From the NCBI RefSeq assembly GCF_007995245.1, contig NZ_VCBA01000006.1, forward strand, positions 1 to 64,000: a stretch of 64,000 nt of DNA, read 5' to 3'. This DNA is from Tateyamaria sp. syn59 (lineage in GTDB: Bacteria; Pseudomonadota; Alphaproteobacteria; Rhodobacterales; Rhodobacteraceae). A model generated the notes under the pieces. It had not been told where the DNA came from. It made no database searches and saw only the letters and a program-made list of their open reading frames with translations. This document shows, piece after piece, positions 9,141-17,527 of the stretch (its first letter is position 1; each line of letters opens with the position of its first letter). Made by a program: the position numbers and the translations under genes.

Positions 9141-10715
9141 TCAGTCTGATATGGGCTTTGGCAGATCGGCCATTTCAGGTGGAAGATGGACGACAAGACC
9201 TGCTTTCTTCCATCCGTCAAATGCCTTTCGTACCAATGGACCGGTGAAGTAGTTGAACACCATTTCCTTTGGGATATCAGCTTCAAAGTTGGGAAGGATC
9301 TGAAGGAGTGCAATCCGCGCCTGTTCGGCGGCCTCGCGGTTTCCCAACTCCGCGTGAAACCAGACCTGATGCGCGTAGTACCAGGGGAAACCGGGCATCG
9401 GGACTTTCTCGATTTCCAGCAGGGCCGCCTGCCAGAAATCACCAAGCGCGAACCGCCAGGCGTGGGCGTAGTGATACCAGCCGGGGTGAATAGGGCTGAG
9501 GTCAATAGCCTTGTCCAGAAGCGGTATCGCATGATCGAACTCGCCCAGAAACGCGTGACAATGGCCGACCTCGGCCAGAATATCGGCATGGCCCGGGTTG
9601 AGCTGCAGCGCAACGTTCGCCGTCTCCCTGAACCCGGGAAGGTCACCCGTGTGGAATTGACACAGCGCGAGCGCCATGCGGGCAAATCCGCTTCGTGGAT
9701 CGCACTCTACGCCCCGCCGCGCTGCATCCAATCCAAGTTGTGGCGCATTCACGCCGGGACGCTCGTTCAGATGATATCGCTTCTCCTCCAGAAGAATAAG
9801 GGCATAAGCTGCCCACCCATCCGAGGCGTCAGGGTCGGCCTCCAGCAGGACAGGCAACCGCTCTCGCAACTCAAAATGGAGCCTGGGGTCGTAGGTCTTG
9901 TAGAACTCGTAGAATTGCGCGACCGCGGCGTAGACATCCCAGGTTTGGGTCTGACCACTTGCCGCGCGCCGTCGGACGCGCGTCCCGACATCGCCGTGCT
10001 GCGAGGCGATGCGCCCGGCGGTCAAGAGACCAATCTCGTTCTGTACCTCGAAGATCTCTTGAAGGTCCCCGGAGCGGTCGAATTGTTCCATCAACGCGAT
10101 CTCACCGGTGGAAACCTCACTGACCTGCACCGTGACGCGCAGGCGTTCGGGTGAGCGGCGCAAACTGCCTTCTATGACAAAGTCAACGCCGTATGTCTGA
10201 GCGATCTCGGCTTGGTCCATGTCATTAGCCTGAATGTGCATGGCCGTCATGTGAGACAAGACGCGGAGGTTGCGAAAGCGCGTGAGGCGCGACGTGATCT
10301 CTTCGCTGAAACCGCCTGCGATCCAGCTATCGTCCACCGTACTGAGGCTACGGAAAGGCAGAACCAGAATGACTGGGGGTTTCCTTTGTGGGCCTGCGAC
10401 GCTCTTGCCGTGCTCAACGGCAACCGCCAAACGAAACCCGACGCCATGGACCGTTTCAATGATGCGCTGCTCTGATCCTGTATCGCCCACCGCGCGACGG
10501 GCTTCTTTCAGGGCCGTCGAAAGGGTTGCATCCGTTATGATCCGTCCATCCCAGACATCTGCGATCAGATCGTCTTTTGTGACCACATCTCCATCGGCTG
10601 AAACCAGTGCTTGCAGGATGCCTGCCGTCTGACGCGTCAACCGTCTGGTCGAGTCACCTTGAACGGCGGTCATCCGGTCGAAATCGACAGCGATATCGGA
10701 CAGCACAATCTGCAT
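9141..10715 (-). CDS. Winged-helix (CadC/OmpR-type) regulator with TolB-like and TPR regions
   Basis: A 524-residue protein. Residues 1-95 form an OmpR/CadC-type winged helix ('LTRQTAGILQALV', 'LIADVWDGR', 'ETVHGVGFRL'). Residues about 110-240 resemble the TolB-like N-terminal segment seen in this regulator class ('ILVLPFRSLS', 'GGFSEEITSRLTRF', 'FVIEGSLRR'). The remainder is TPR-like ('LNPGHADILAEVGHCHAFLGEFDHAIPLLDKA' region). No membrane segment is evident, so this is a soluble type, unlike CadC. The ATG at 10715 begins directly with the winged helix. The divergent homocysteine methyltransferase-like gene starts 126 bases away and could be a target; that is inference from position. Confidence 0.85.
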   Translation of the reverse strand: MQIVLSDIAVDFDRMTAVQGDSTRRLTRQTAGILQALVSADGDVVTKDDLIADVWDGRIITDATLSTALKEARRAVGDTGSEQRIIETVHGVGFRLAVAVEHGKSVAGPQRKPPVILVLPFRSLSTVDDSWIAGGFSEEITSRLTRFRNLRVLSHMTAMHIQANDMDQAEIAQTYGVDFVIEGSLRRSPERLRVTVQVSEVSTGEIALMEQFDRSGDLQEIFEVQNEIGLLTAGRIASQHGDVGTRVRRRAASGQTQTWDVYAAVAQFYEFYKTYDPRLHFELRERLPVLLEADPDASDGWAAYALILLEEKRYHLNERPGVNAPQLGLDAARRGVECDPRSGFARMALALCQFHTGDLPGFRETANVALQLNPGHADILAEVGHCHAFLGEFDHAIPLLDKAIDLSPIHPGWYHYAHAWRFALGDFWQAALLEIEKVPMPGFPWYYAHQVWFHAELGNREAAEQARIALLQILPNFEADIPKEMVFNYFTGPLVRKAFDGWKKAGLVVHLPPEMADLPKPISD

Positions 10716-10841
10716 AGCCCCAAGGCTACCTTCTTACGGCTTTCGGTGAAAGCTCGGCAAAATCTCAAACTCTTCTCAGACCATCCTCAAGCTTGGCATC
10801 CCGTCCTCGCATAGGTCCTCTTCCAACAGAAAGGACAGACC

Positions 10842-11774
10842 ATGAAATACCGCAACGCACTACCGCAGATGGCAGGACAGAAGATGATCACGGATGGCGG
10901 GTTGGAGACGACCCTGATCTTCCACGACGGGATCGATCTACCGTTTTTTGCCGCGTTCAAGGCGCTCGAAACCGATGCGGGGATCGCCGCGATGGACGCC
11001 TATATGGAGCGTTTCGCCCAGATCGCCGTTGGGGCCAAGCGCGGTTTCATCATGGATACGCCCACATGGCGGGCCAGCGCCCGGTGGGCTGCGGACCTTG
11101 GTATGTCACAGGATTCTCTGCGTGCCGTCCATCGCGAGGCTATTTGCACACTCAACCGTCTGCGAGATCGTTTCGAAGCCAGTGAAAGCCCTTTCGTCAT
11201 AAACGGTGTGATAGGCCCGCAGGATGACGGCTATGCGCCCGCACGGGTTCCGAAGGCCGTGGCGGCTGAGGCCTATCACACCGCACAGGTTGGTTGGTTC
11301 GATGAGTTTGGCGCGGACATGGTGTCGGCAATCACAATGACCTACGCGGATGAGGCCATCGGTATTGCCAGCGCTGCAAAGACATTTGGGCTTCCGGTAG
11401 CCATTGCCTTCACGGTCGAGACCGACGGGCGCTTGCCTTCTGGCGAAACTCTTGGCGACGCGATCCGCGCGGTGGATGAAGCGACGGAAACCTATCCAGC
11501 CTACTTCATGATCAACTGCGCGCATCCAGATCATTTTGCCCATGTCCTGCATGGCGACTGGACGCAGCGGATCATGGGCCTGCGCGCCAATGCCTCGCGC
11601 ATGAGCCATGCCGAACTTGACGCCTCGGACACGCTTGATGACGGCGACCCCGTTGAACTCGGACAGCTCTATGCGGGCCTCTCGCTCCTATTGCCGAACC
11701 TCACCGTGATGGGTGGCTGCTGCGGTACCGACCACCGCCACGTCGCAGCGATCTGCGAGGCGACCAAAACTTGA
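10842..11774 (+). CDS. Homocysteine S-methyltransferase family protein
   Basis: The 310-residue protein begins with the family's 'ITDGGLETTLIF' segment and ends with 'GGCCGTDHRH'. The Cys pair there, together with the Cys in 'MINCAHPDH', forms the zinc site that activates the thiol substrate. Enzymes of this family (MmuM/BHMT type, Pfam S-methyl_trans) transfer a methyl group, usually from S-methylmethionine or betaine, to homocysteine. The length matches the stand-alone MmuM type. AAAGGA lies upstream of the ATG. The methyl donor cannot be told from the sequence. It is divergent from a winged-helix regulator. Confidence 0.9.
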   Translation: MKYRNALPQMAGQKMITDGGLETTLIFHDGIDLPFFAAFKALETDAGIAAMDAYMERFAQIAVGAKRGFIMDTPTWRASARWAADLGMSQDSLRAVHREAICTLNRLRDRFEASESPFVINGVIGPQDDGYAPARVPKAVAAEAYHTAQVGWFDEFGADMVSAITMTYADEAIGIASAAKTFGLPVAIAFTVETDGRLPSGETLGDAIRAVDEATETYPAYFMINCAHPDHFAHVLHGDWTQRIMGLRANASRMSHAELDASDTLDDGDPVELGQLYAGLSLLLPNLTVMGGCCGTDHRHVAAICEATKT

Positions 11775-11888
11775 ACACCCGAAATGCCGGGCGCTCCTGC
11801 GTCCGCATCCCAACAGCCGCCTGCAGAACCTCCTGCATGCGTTCTGTGACTTTGACTGAACGAAGCTGAACACCTGAAAGGAAAAGAC

Positions 11889-12563
11889 ATGTTCAAACCA
11901 ACTCTATCCACACTGGCCTTTGTGGCCTCCACCGGTTTTGCGATGGCGGAGGGCGCGCCGATGTCCTTCGACGTCGCCGAAGACCTCACGCGCTTTGTTT
12001 TCGCGGCTGAACCGGTCTTCGACGACGGGATGCCCGCCTACGGCAATGCTTTCGTGACCCAGGGCTACATCTACGAAGACGGCACGCTCGATGGCGGCGC
12101 TGAGGGCACCCTTGCCGATGGCAGTCCGGCCTTTCCTGATAAGGTCATCGGTCGCTGGACCTGTGACGGGTTCTTCGTTGGAGACGGTGCGCGCACCCTG
12201 ACCGGTGCCTGGGTCATCTCGCGCCAGGTCTTTGAGTTCGACAGCGGCGAAATCCTGATCAACCAGGGTGCTGAACTGGCGGATGTCGATGTGGCAGGGC
12301 CCCGCGCCATCACCGGGGGAACCGGCGCATACGCCCATGTTGGCGCTGAGATGACGCAAACCTTGCTGGGGATGACCGACGGCTTCGGTGTGCGCCTGTC
12401 CATCGAGATTCCGGGCGAAGAGCACGCTTCGATCTCGCCGGAGCACGAGGCTCAAGGCTGGCATAGCAGCTACTTCGGGCACATCGACGAAGCCGACCAC
12501 ACCGAATGGGATTCGGGTGTGCCGGTGGGGCCGATGGATCAGGTCACGTTGCCTACCTCCTGA
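11889..12563 (+). CDS. Secreted protein, possibly allene-oxide-cyclase/dirigent barrel-like
   Basis: A 224-residue protein with a clear Sec signal peptide ('LAFVASTGFAMAEG', cut after about residue 22). The mature part is acidic and rich in beta-type repeats. Around residues 137-150 'AITGGTGAYAHVGAEM' resembles the 'GGTG.Y..A.G' turn of allene-oxide-cyclase-barrel and dirigent-like proteins. That fold assignment is tentative. AAAGGAAAAG lies just before the ATG. It sits in the same direction as the methyltransferase and acetyltransferase genes, 66 bases before the latter. A periplasmic location is expected; function is unknown. Confidence 0.7.
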   Translation: MFKPTLSTLAFVASTGFAMAEGAPMSFDVAEDLTRFVFAAEPVFDDGMPAYGNAFVTQGYIYEDGTLDGGAEGTLADGSPAFPDKVIGRWTCDGFFVGDGARTLTGAWVISRQVFEFDSGEILINQGAELADVDVAGPRAITGGTGAYAHVGAEMTQTLLGMTDGFGVRLSIEIPGEEHASISPEHEAQGWHSSYFGHIDEADHTEWDSGVPVGPMDQVTLPTS

Positions 12564-12628
12564 TGGAAATCGAGAATCCCCTGTCCGCCGATCGGGCGGA
12601 TGGGGGCAGAAGAAAAAAGAGAGAGACC

Positions 12629-13240
12629 ATGAAAGACACTACCGACCATGCACTGCGCCCAGCGAGACACGAGGATGGTGAAGACCTCGCTCGCCTGATC
12701 GACATCGCCGGTGAAGGCATTCCTTCTTGGTTGTGGGCACAGAGTGCCGACGGCGACCAAACCCCGCTGGATGTTGGTACTGTGCGTGCGCGCCGCGAAC
12801 AGGGTGGATTCTCTTACAAGAATGCCATCGTAGCTGAACGCGAAAACCACGTGCTGGGAATGGTTCTTAGCTACCCGATTGCTTCTGCAGATGAGAGCGC
12901 GTCGGTCGATCTGCCAGCACCCATTGTGCCGTTCGTTGCGCTGGAAGCGAATTCGGTTGGCACTTGGTACGTCAATGCGCTTGCGGTGCGCGCCGGGTCG
13001 CGGGGATATGGGATTGGTACGACATTGATGGCCAATGCCGAGAAACAAGCCCGCGATGCAGGCTTCGATACTGTCAGCATTCAGGTCTACGCGCAGAACA
13101 CTGCCGCGGTCCGGCTCTATCGGCGGCTTGGATACGAACTTGTCGCAAGCGCACCGGTCCTGAGCCATCCCTGCCAACCCTACTACACAGGCGATGTCTT
13201 GCTCCTGCTCAAAGCTATCGCGCCTCACAAACAGTCTTGA
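12629..13240 (+). CDS. GNAT family N-acetyltransferase
   Basis: The ATG at 12629 is chosen because an AGAGAGA purine-rich site precedes it and the protein then begins 'MKDTTDHALRPAR', the usual first strand of the fold; longer starts read into an intergenic stretch. The 203-residue product has the acetyl-CoA motif A as 'ALAVRAGSRGYGIGTTLM' and the C-terminal 'AVRLYRRLGYEL' signature. Family members move an acetyl group from acetyl-CoA to an amine on a small molecule or protein. The substrate is unknown. The di-haem peroxidase gene starts 24 bases after its stop, so the two may be co-transcribed. Confidence 0.88.
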   Translation: MKDTTDHALRPARHEDGEDLARLIDIAGEGIPSWLWAQSADGDQTPLDVGTVRARREQGGFSYKNAIVAERENHVLGMVLSYPIASADESASVDLPAPIVPFVALEANSVGTWYVNALAVRAGSRGYGIGTTLMANAEKQARDAGFDTVSIQVYAQNTAAVRLYRRLGYELVASAPVLSHPCQPYYTGDVLLLLKAIAPHKQS

Positions 13241-13264
13241 CCAGTTCCAAGGAAAGCTCAGACC

Positions 13265-14722
13265 ATGCTCGCCCATAAACTCCTCCTGCCGTTCGCATTT
13301 CTCGCGATTGCGGGCGTGACGACGATCGCGACGTCACAAGCCGATCTACCAATTCTGCCCGCGCCATTGTCCGATGACAGCTTTCTCTACGATGGAACAC
13401 CTAGCGACCCGCTTGTCGAACTCGGGCGCAATCTCTTCTTCGACCCGATCCTTTCGGGCAACCGCAACATCTCTTGTGGGACCTGCCACGATCCAAGATT
13501 GGGATCGGGCGACGGTTTGGCACTTGGTATCGGCGAGGGTGGTGTGGGTTCCGGTCCCGACCGCCGAACCGAAACCGCCGTGACCGGCCGCGTACCACGA
13601 AATGCGCAACCGCTCTGGAACATCGGTGCGCGCGAGTATGTATCGCTATTTCATGACGGCCGAGTGGAATGGATTGAAGACGGCATGCGCATCCGGAACC
13701 CCGCAGGCGACGACTTGCCGGAAGGCGTATCGGACGTTTTGGTCGCACAGGCGTTTTTCCCGGTAACCTCCCCCATCGAAATGGCGGGGCAGTTTGGCGA
13801 AAACCCGGTCGCAGAGGCTGCCTTTGCAGAAGATCGCCCACAGGTCTGGCGTATCCTCGCGGCACGTGTCGCTTCCGTGCCCGCCTATCTGGACATGCTC
13901 AAAGAGGCCTATCCCGAAATTACGATGCCTCACGACGTGACGTACACCCACTTGGCTGAAGCCCTTACCGCATTTCAAACAGTGGCGTTCCGGTCCGACG
14001 AAAGCCCGTTCGACGAAATTCTGCGCACCGGCGACGTTTCGACCCTGTCTGTCGATGCGAGAGCGGGATTATCGTTGTTTTACGGGAGAGCGAATTGCGT
14101 GTCGTGTCACAGCGGGCCTTTACTGACCGACCACGACTATCATGCCATTGCTATGCCGCAGATCGGCCCCGGCAAGGGTCACGGCGGGGATTTCAGCTAC
14201 ATTGCCGAGACAGGCCTTGCTGGCCGAACCGAGGATGAGGGACGGTATCGCGTTAGCCGAGACACTGATGACCTGTTTGCTTTCCGGACACCCTCACTAC
14301 GGAATGTCACTCTTACGGGCCCCTGGGGTCATAGCGGTGCCTTCGATGAACTAGAAGAGATGGTGCGCCACCATTTGAACCCAATCGAAAGTCTCGAGGG
14401 CTTCGATGCGTCCGCCGTCGTTTTGCCACCCTTGGACCAAGTCATGCGCCTTTCTGGCCGCGGCTCGGAATTCGGATACGGACCGCTGGACCCTAGCCAG
14501 GAAGCGGCCTTTGATCTCAGGGACACTTGGGTGATTCAATCACCGGTACTCAGAGAACGCATCGCGGCCGAGAACGACCTTCGCGCATTCCATTTGGCCG
14601 ACGAGGAAATAAGACAACTCATCGCTTTTCTCGAATCCCTGACAGACCCCTCTGCCATCAACAGGTCCGATCTCGTTCCCACGGAGGTTCCGTCGGGACT
14701 GGCACCGCAACCGACCAGGTAG
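13265..14722 (+). CDS. Di-haem cytochrome c peroxidase / MauG-like protein
   Basis: A 485-residue exported protein with an N-terminal signal ('LLLPFAFLAIAGVTTIATS'). It has two c-type haem sites: 'CGTCH' near residues 71-75 and 'CVSCH' near 279-283. The spacing and the 'LGRNLFFDPILSGNRNISC' lead-in are typical of the bacterial CcpA/MauG family. The length is longer than simple CcpA (about 340), as in the larger MauG-like group. In the periplasm such proteins reduce peroxide or oxidise protein side chains using electrons from cytochromes. AAGGAAAG precedes the ATG. Its partner substrate cannot be named. Confidence 0.9.
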   Translation: MLAHKLLLPFAFLAIAGVTTIATSQADLPILPAPLSDDSFLYDGTPSDPLVELGRNLFFDPILSGNRNISCGTCHDPRLGSGDGLALGIGEGGVGSGPDRRTETAVTGRVPRNAQPLWNIGAREYVSLFHDGRVEWIEDGMRIRNPAGDDLPEGVSDVLVAQAFFPVTSPIEMAGQFGENPVAEAAFAEDRPQVWRILAARVASVPAYLDMLKEAYPEITMPHDVTYTHLAEALTAFQTVAFRSDESPFDEILRTGDVSTLSVDARAGLSLFYGRANCVSCHSGPLLTDHDYHAIAMPQIGPGKGHGGDFSYIAETGLAGRTEDEGRYRVSRDTDDLFAFRTPSLRNVTLTGPWGHSGAFDELEEMVRHHLNPIESLEGFDASAVVLPPLDQVMRLSGRGSEFGYGPLDPSQEAAFDLRDTWVIQSPVLRERIAAENDLRAFHLADEEIRQLIAFLESLTDPSAINRSDLVPTEVPSGLAPQPTR

Positions 14723-14877
14723 TTTCGATCACTGCTCTGAACACATATGGATAAATACAAATCGCTATTTGCGGCGCAGTCTTGTTGGGAACGAAAACAA
14801 ACCGGACGGTTGTGGTATCAATCCGCGTCAACGTCAGGTTGTCGTTGTGGAGGGCATGGCGGATCGGAGGATGAGTC

Positions 14878-15510
14878 ATGGAAACACCAAACTTACCTGC
14901 CATTCGGGCGCTTCGCCCTGCCTGGAACAAGGGCCGCATCGTTGGATAAAAACGCCCGCTGAAGCCAAAGCATGTCTGGGCGATCCAAGTTCGGCTCGAA
15001 CTGGCAGAAAACCATCGCGATCTCGCCCTGTTCAATATGGCGATCGACAGCAAACTTCGAGGCTGTGACCTGGTGAAGATGAAAGTCGTCGATGTGATGG
15101 CATCAGGTCAGATCAAGGAACGCGCATCTGTCCTGCAAAGCAAAACGCAGAAACCTGTGCGCTTTGAGATTTCCGAAGGCACTCGGGCCTCGGTCGAAAA
15201 GTGGATGGAAGACGAGCTCATGGTCGGCTCCGAGTACCTTTGGCCTGGTCGCTTCCACGAACGCCTCCATATCTCGACACGCCAGTATGCGCGGATCGTC
15301 CGCGACTGGGTCACATAAATTGGTCTGGAGGCGAGCGCGTATGGTACGCACTCGATGCGGCGAACAAAGGTGACGCAGATCTACAAGAAGACCGGAAACT
15401 TGCGGGCGGTTCAGCTTTTGCTTGGACACACCAAGATGGACAGCACGGTGCGGTACCTAGGCGTCGAACTTGAGGACGCGCTGGCAATCGCTGCGGCTAT
15501 TGAAATCTAG
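14878..15510 (+). pseudogene. Solo tyrosine recombinase, copy 1, interrupted by two in-frame stops
   Basis: This stretch is a diverged duplicate of the intact recombinase gene at 16267-16902, alignable codon by codon with no frameshift apart from one codon missing near the start. It is broken by TAA at 14947-14949 (codon 24, where the intact copy has a Gln codon) and TAA at 15316-15318 (codon 147, where the intact copy has Ser). The sequence between and after the stops still encodes the catalytic core, including 'SKLRGCDL', 'GTHSMRR' and 'LLLGHTKMDSTVRYLG'. The same CGGAGGA ribosome site and a related downstream hairpin are retained. The frame has been kept while stops arose, which suggests recent loss. 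Confidence 0.85.
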
Positions 15511-15518
15511 CAATTTCT

Positions 15519-15540
15519 GGGTCGCCTTCACAGGCGGCCC
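15519..15540 (+). repeat. Stem-loop after recombinase copy 1
   Basis: GGGTCGCC (15519-15526) pairs with GGCGGCCC (15533-15540) across a six-base loop, one pair being T-G. It starts nine bases after the pseudogene stop. The matching hairpin behind copy 2 differs at several bases but keeps pairing, including one C-G to T-A change, so the structure seems conserved rather than the sequence. No T run follows. Confidence 0.55.
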
Positions 15541-15607
15541 ATTCCGGACATTGAGCGATGATTGTGGTCGCTGCGGTGCGGCCCGCCGAAGCGGACATTC
15601 CCTTTGC

Positions 15608-15898
15608 CTACAAATGCCGTTCAACATCCATGCTCTGATGGAGAATCCTGATGATGGCGATCACTTCGCCACGGGCTTGGAAATAGATCGCATGCCTGCC
15701 TACCAGCGCCTTGAGATATCCCGCTCGGATCAAAACCGGGCGGCCGTCTCGTTCTTCCGCGGCAATATCTTCGAAAACGTTGATGATGTCGTTGGTGTAG
15801 GCCTCAGCCTGCTCGACTGACCATTCTCGCGCCGTATAGGTCCAGATATCCTCCAGATCCCCTTCCGCCATCGGCGAAAGCACGTATTGCAGCGGCAT
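15608..15898 (-). CDS. parE: ParE/RelE-type toxin
   Basis: A 96-residue protein of the RelE/ParE toxin superfamily: 'YVLSPMAEGDLEDIWTYTAREW' at the start, a basic 'GRPVLIRAGYLKALVGRHAIYF' middle and 'IRILHQSMDVERHL' at the end. The last is the usual ParE tail ('ILHQRMD...HL'). ParE toxins poison DNA gyrase; RelE relatives cut mRNA. The ParE form is favoured by the tail and by the ParD-like partner. Its ATG shares a base with the stop of the antitoxin gene (TGATG), so translation is coupled. It lies between the two recombinase copies. Confidence 0.9.
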   Translation of the reverse strand: MPLQYVLSPMAEGDLEDIWTYTAREWSVEQAEAYTNDIINVFEDIAAEERDGRPVLIRAGYLKALVGRHAIYFQARGEVIAIIRILHQSMDVERHL

Positions 15899-16143
15899 CA
15901 GGTGCTGGACTTCTGACGCATGCGCGCTTGAAACGCCTCACGGTCAAAGGTGCGCGGCTCACCCGAGTTCTCGCCAGCAATCAAAGCATCCCTAAGAGCT
16001 TGAACTTTGGTTTCATGCTCCTCGAGAAGCCTTAGGCCTGCCCGGACGACGTCACTGGCTGAACCGTAGCGCCCATTGCTAACCTGGGATTCGATAAAGC
16101 CCGCGAAGTGGTCCCCGAGGGACATCGATGTGTTCTTTGCCAT
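15898..16143 (-). CDS. parD: ParD-type antitoxin
   Basis: An 81-residue protein beginning 'MAKNTSMSLGDHFAGFIESQV', the ribbon-helix-helix layout of ParD, with 'GRYGSASDVVRAGLRLLEEHE' as the following helices and a flexible acidic-basic tail that would wrap the toxin. The ATG at 16143 is preferred over a longer frame because AGGAGA sits just upstream. ParD binds ParE and represses its own promoter, which should lie in 16144-16240. The gene order antitoxin-toxin and the one-base overlap are standard. Both recombinase copies flank the pair. Confidence 0.9.
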   Translation of the reverse strand: MAKNTSMSLGDHFAGFIESQVSNGRYGSASDVVRAGLRLLEEHETKVQALRDALIAGENSGEPRTFDREAFQARMRQKSST

Positions 16144-16266
16144 ATGCTGTCTCCTGCTAACCACCTATACCAATATTCGGTAATTTTCAATACTCGCGTG
16201 AAGTGGTATGATCTCATGTCAGCGAACTGACGATGGGGTGGCATGTGGTGGATCGGAGGATCAACC

Positions 16267-16902
16267 ATGGAACCTACCCCAAACCTACCTGCCATTCGCG
16301 CCTTGCGCCCGGCCTGGAACAAGGGCCGCATAGTCGGCCAGAAGCGACCACTCAAACCTAAGCATGTGTGGGCCATACGTGTCAGGCTTGAACTCGCCGA
16401 GAATCACCGAGATCTAGCGCTCTTCAATATGGCCATCGACAGCAAGCTTCGGGGCTGTGACCTTGTGAAAATGAAGGTGGTCGATGTCATGGCATCGGGT
16501 CAGATCAAAGAACGCGCATCCGTTCTGCAAAGCAAAACCCAGAAACCTGTACGATTTGAGATATCGGAAGGCACACGCGCCTCGGTTGAAAAATGGATGG
16601 AAGACGAGCTGATGATCGGGTCTGAGTATCTTTGGCCAGGCCGTTTTCACGAGCGGCTCCACATCTCGACCCGCCAGTATGCGCGGATTGTCCGGGATTG
16701 GGTGACGTCGATCGGTCTTGAGGCCAGCGCCTACGGAACCCATTCGATGCGGCGGACCAAAGTCACGCAGATCTACAAGAAGACCGGAAATCTACGCGCT
16801 GTTCAATTGCTGCTTGGGCATACCAAAATGGACAGTACAGTCCGATACTTGGGCGTTGAACTTGAGGACGCTCTTGCAATCGCCGAGGCCATTGAAATCT
16901 AA
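16267..16902 (+). CDS. Solo tyrosine recombinase (catalytic domain only), copy 2
   Basis: A 211-residue tyrosine recombinase that is essentially the catalytic domain alone; the N-terminal DNA-gripping domain of phage integrases is missing. Catalytic residues are visible as Arg62 ('SKLRGC'), His159 and Arg162 ('THSMRR'), His185 ('LGHTK') and the nucleophile Tyr194 ('VRYLG'). CGGAGGA precedes the ATG at 16267. Short integrase-like proteins of this type occur in several copies in many alphaproteobacterial genomes; what they recombine is not established to my knowledge. An inactivated duplicate lies 750 bases upstream, with parDE between. Alternative roles are island maintenance or a domesticated recombinase. 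Confidence 0.88.
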   Translation: MEPTPNLPAIRALRPAWNKGRIVGQKRPLKPKHVWAIRVRLELAENHRDLALFNMAIDSKLRGCDLVKMKVVDVMASGQIKERASVLQSKTQKPVRFEISEGTRASVEKWMEDELMIGSEYLWPGRFHERLHISTRQYARIVRDWVTSIGLEASAYGTHSMRRTKVTQIYKKTGNLRAVQLLLGHTKMDSTVRYLGVELEDALAIAEAIEI

Positions 16903-16909
16903 AAACTTC

Positions 16910-16931
16910 GGGCCGTCATCGCTGACGGCCC
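16910..16931 (+). repeat. Stem-loop after recombinase copy 2
   Basis: GGGCCGTC (16910-16917) pairs perfectly with GACGGCCC (16924-16931) across a six-base loop, seven bases after the recombinase stop. It is the counterpart of the hairpin at 15519-15540, with a compensating base-pair change. It may be a weak terminator or a recombination-related site; no T run follows. Confidence 0.55.
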
Positions 16932-16954
16932 ACAGCTGCCATTAACGAAAGCCA

Positions 16955-17518
16955 TCAGTTGCTATTCGTGCAGCCCACATTGCCGACATTCGCTGCAACA
17001 CGACTAAGAACCAGAGGAATAGCATGTGGAAGCTCCGCATGAGCTACACTAGGAATGAAACCGAGGTTGCAGATTTCGCGAAAAACGCCGGAATGTGACA
17101 CCAAGAGGATGTTTCTCTCGATTGGTAACGTGCTAAGCGCTTCAGTGACGCGACGCCGGAAGTCATCCTCCGTCTCACCAAATTTAGGGTCTTTCTCGAC
17201 ACCTCGTTGCGATTTGGGGACACCTTCATAAACGCCCCAAGCTCGTTCAGCCAATTTGGGCTCTAAGACGAAATCATGATCGCCAGTTGCGCGAAACGGC
17301 GCAATTGTCATTAGGCATCTAGTCAGCGGGCTGCATACGATCATGTCAATCGGATACTCTTGCAAGGCAGTCGCCGCCAGGTCCGCTTCCGTTTTTCCGA
17401 TATCAGAAAGCGGAATGTCCGACTGCCCCATCGTCAGCCCAGCACTGTTCCAAGGCGTCCTGGCGTGTCTGAGGAAAACCAGCGATATCGGCATCTTCAA
17501 CGCAGAGCTTTGATCCAT
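16955..17518 (-). CDS. Histidine phosphatase family protein (third gene of HD-NTase-phosphatase operon)
   Basis: A 187-residue protein of the histidine phosphatase (phosphoglycerate mutase-like) superfamily. The N-terminal catalytic motif reads 'FLRHARTPWN', with Ala where 'RHG' has Gly. 'LAERAWGVYEG' supplies the acid Glu, and 'LLVSHSGVFREI' the second histidine. It could remove phosphate from nucleotides, sugars or proteins. It starts nine bases after the stop of the nucleotidyltransferase gene and is the last gene of a tight three-gene operon. A common nucleotide substrate for all three enzymes is a reasonable guess. The start could also be at the internal Met nine codons in. Confidence 0.85.
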   Translation of the reverse strand: MDQSSALKMPISLVFLRHARTPWNSAGLTMGQSDIPLSDIGKTEADLAATALQEYPIDMIVCSPLTRCLMTIAPFRATGDHDFVLEPKLAERAWGVYEGVPKSQRGVEKDPKFGETEDDFRRRVTEALSTLPIERNILLVSHSGVFREICNLGFIPSVAHAELPHAIPLVLSRVAANVGNVGCTNSN

Positions 17519-17527
17519 GCTCTCAGC

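Noticed and set aside
10716-10841. SAM or similar riboswitch before the homocysteine methyltransferase-like gene
   Set aside because: No conserved aptamer core or stable multi-stem fold was seen in the 126 bases.
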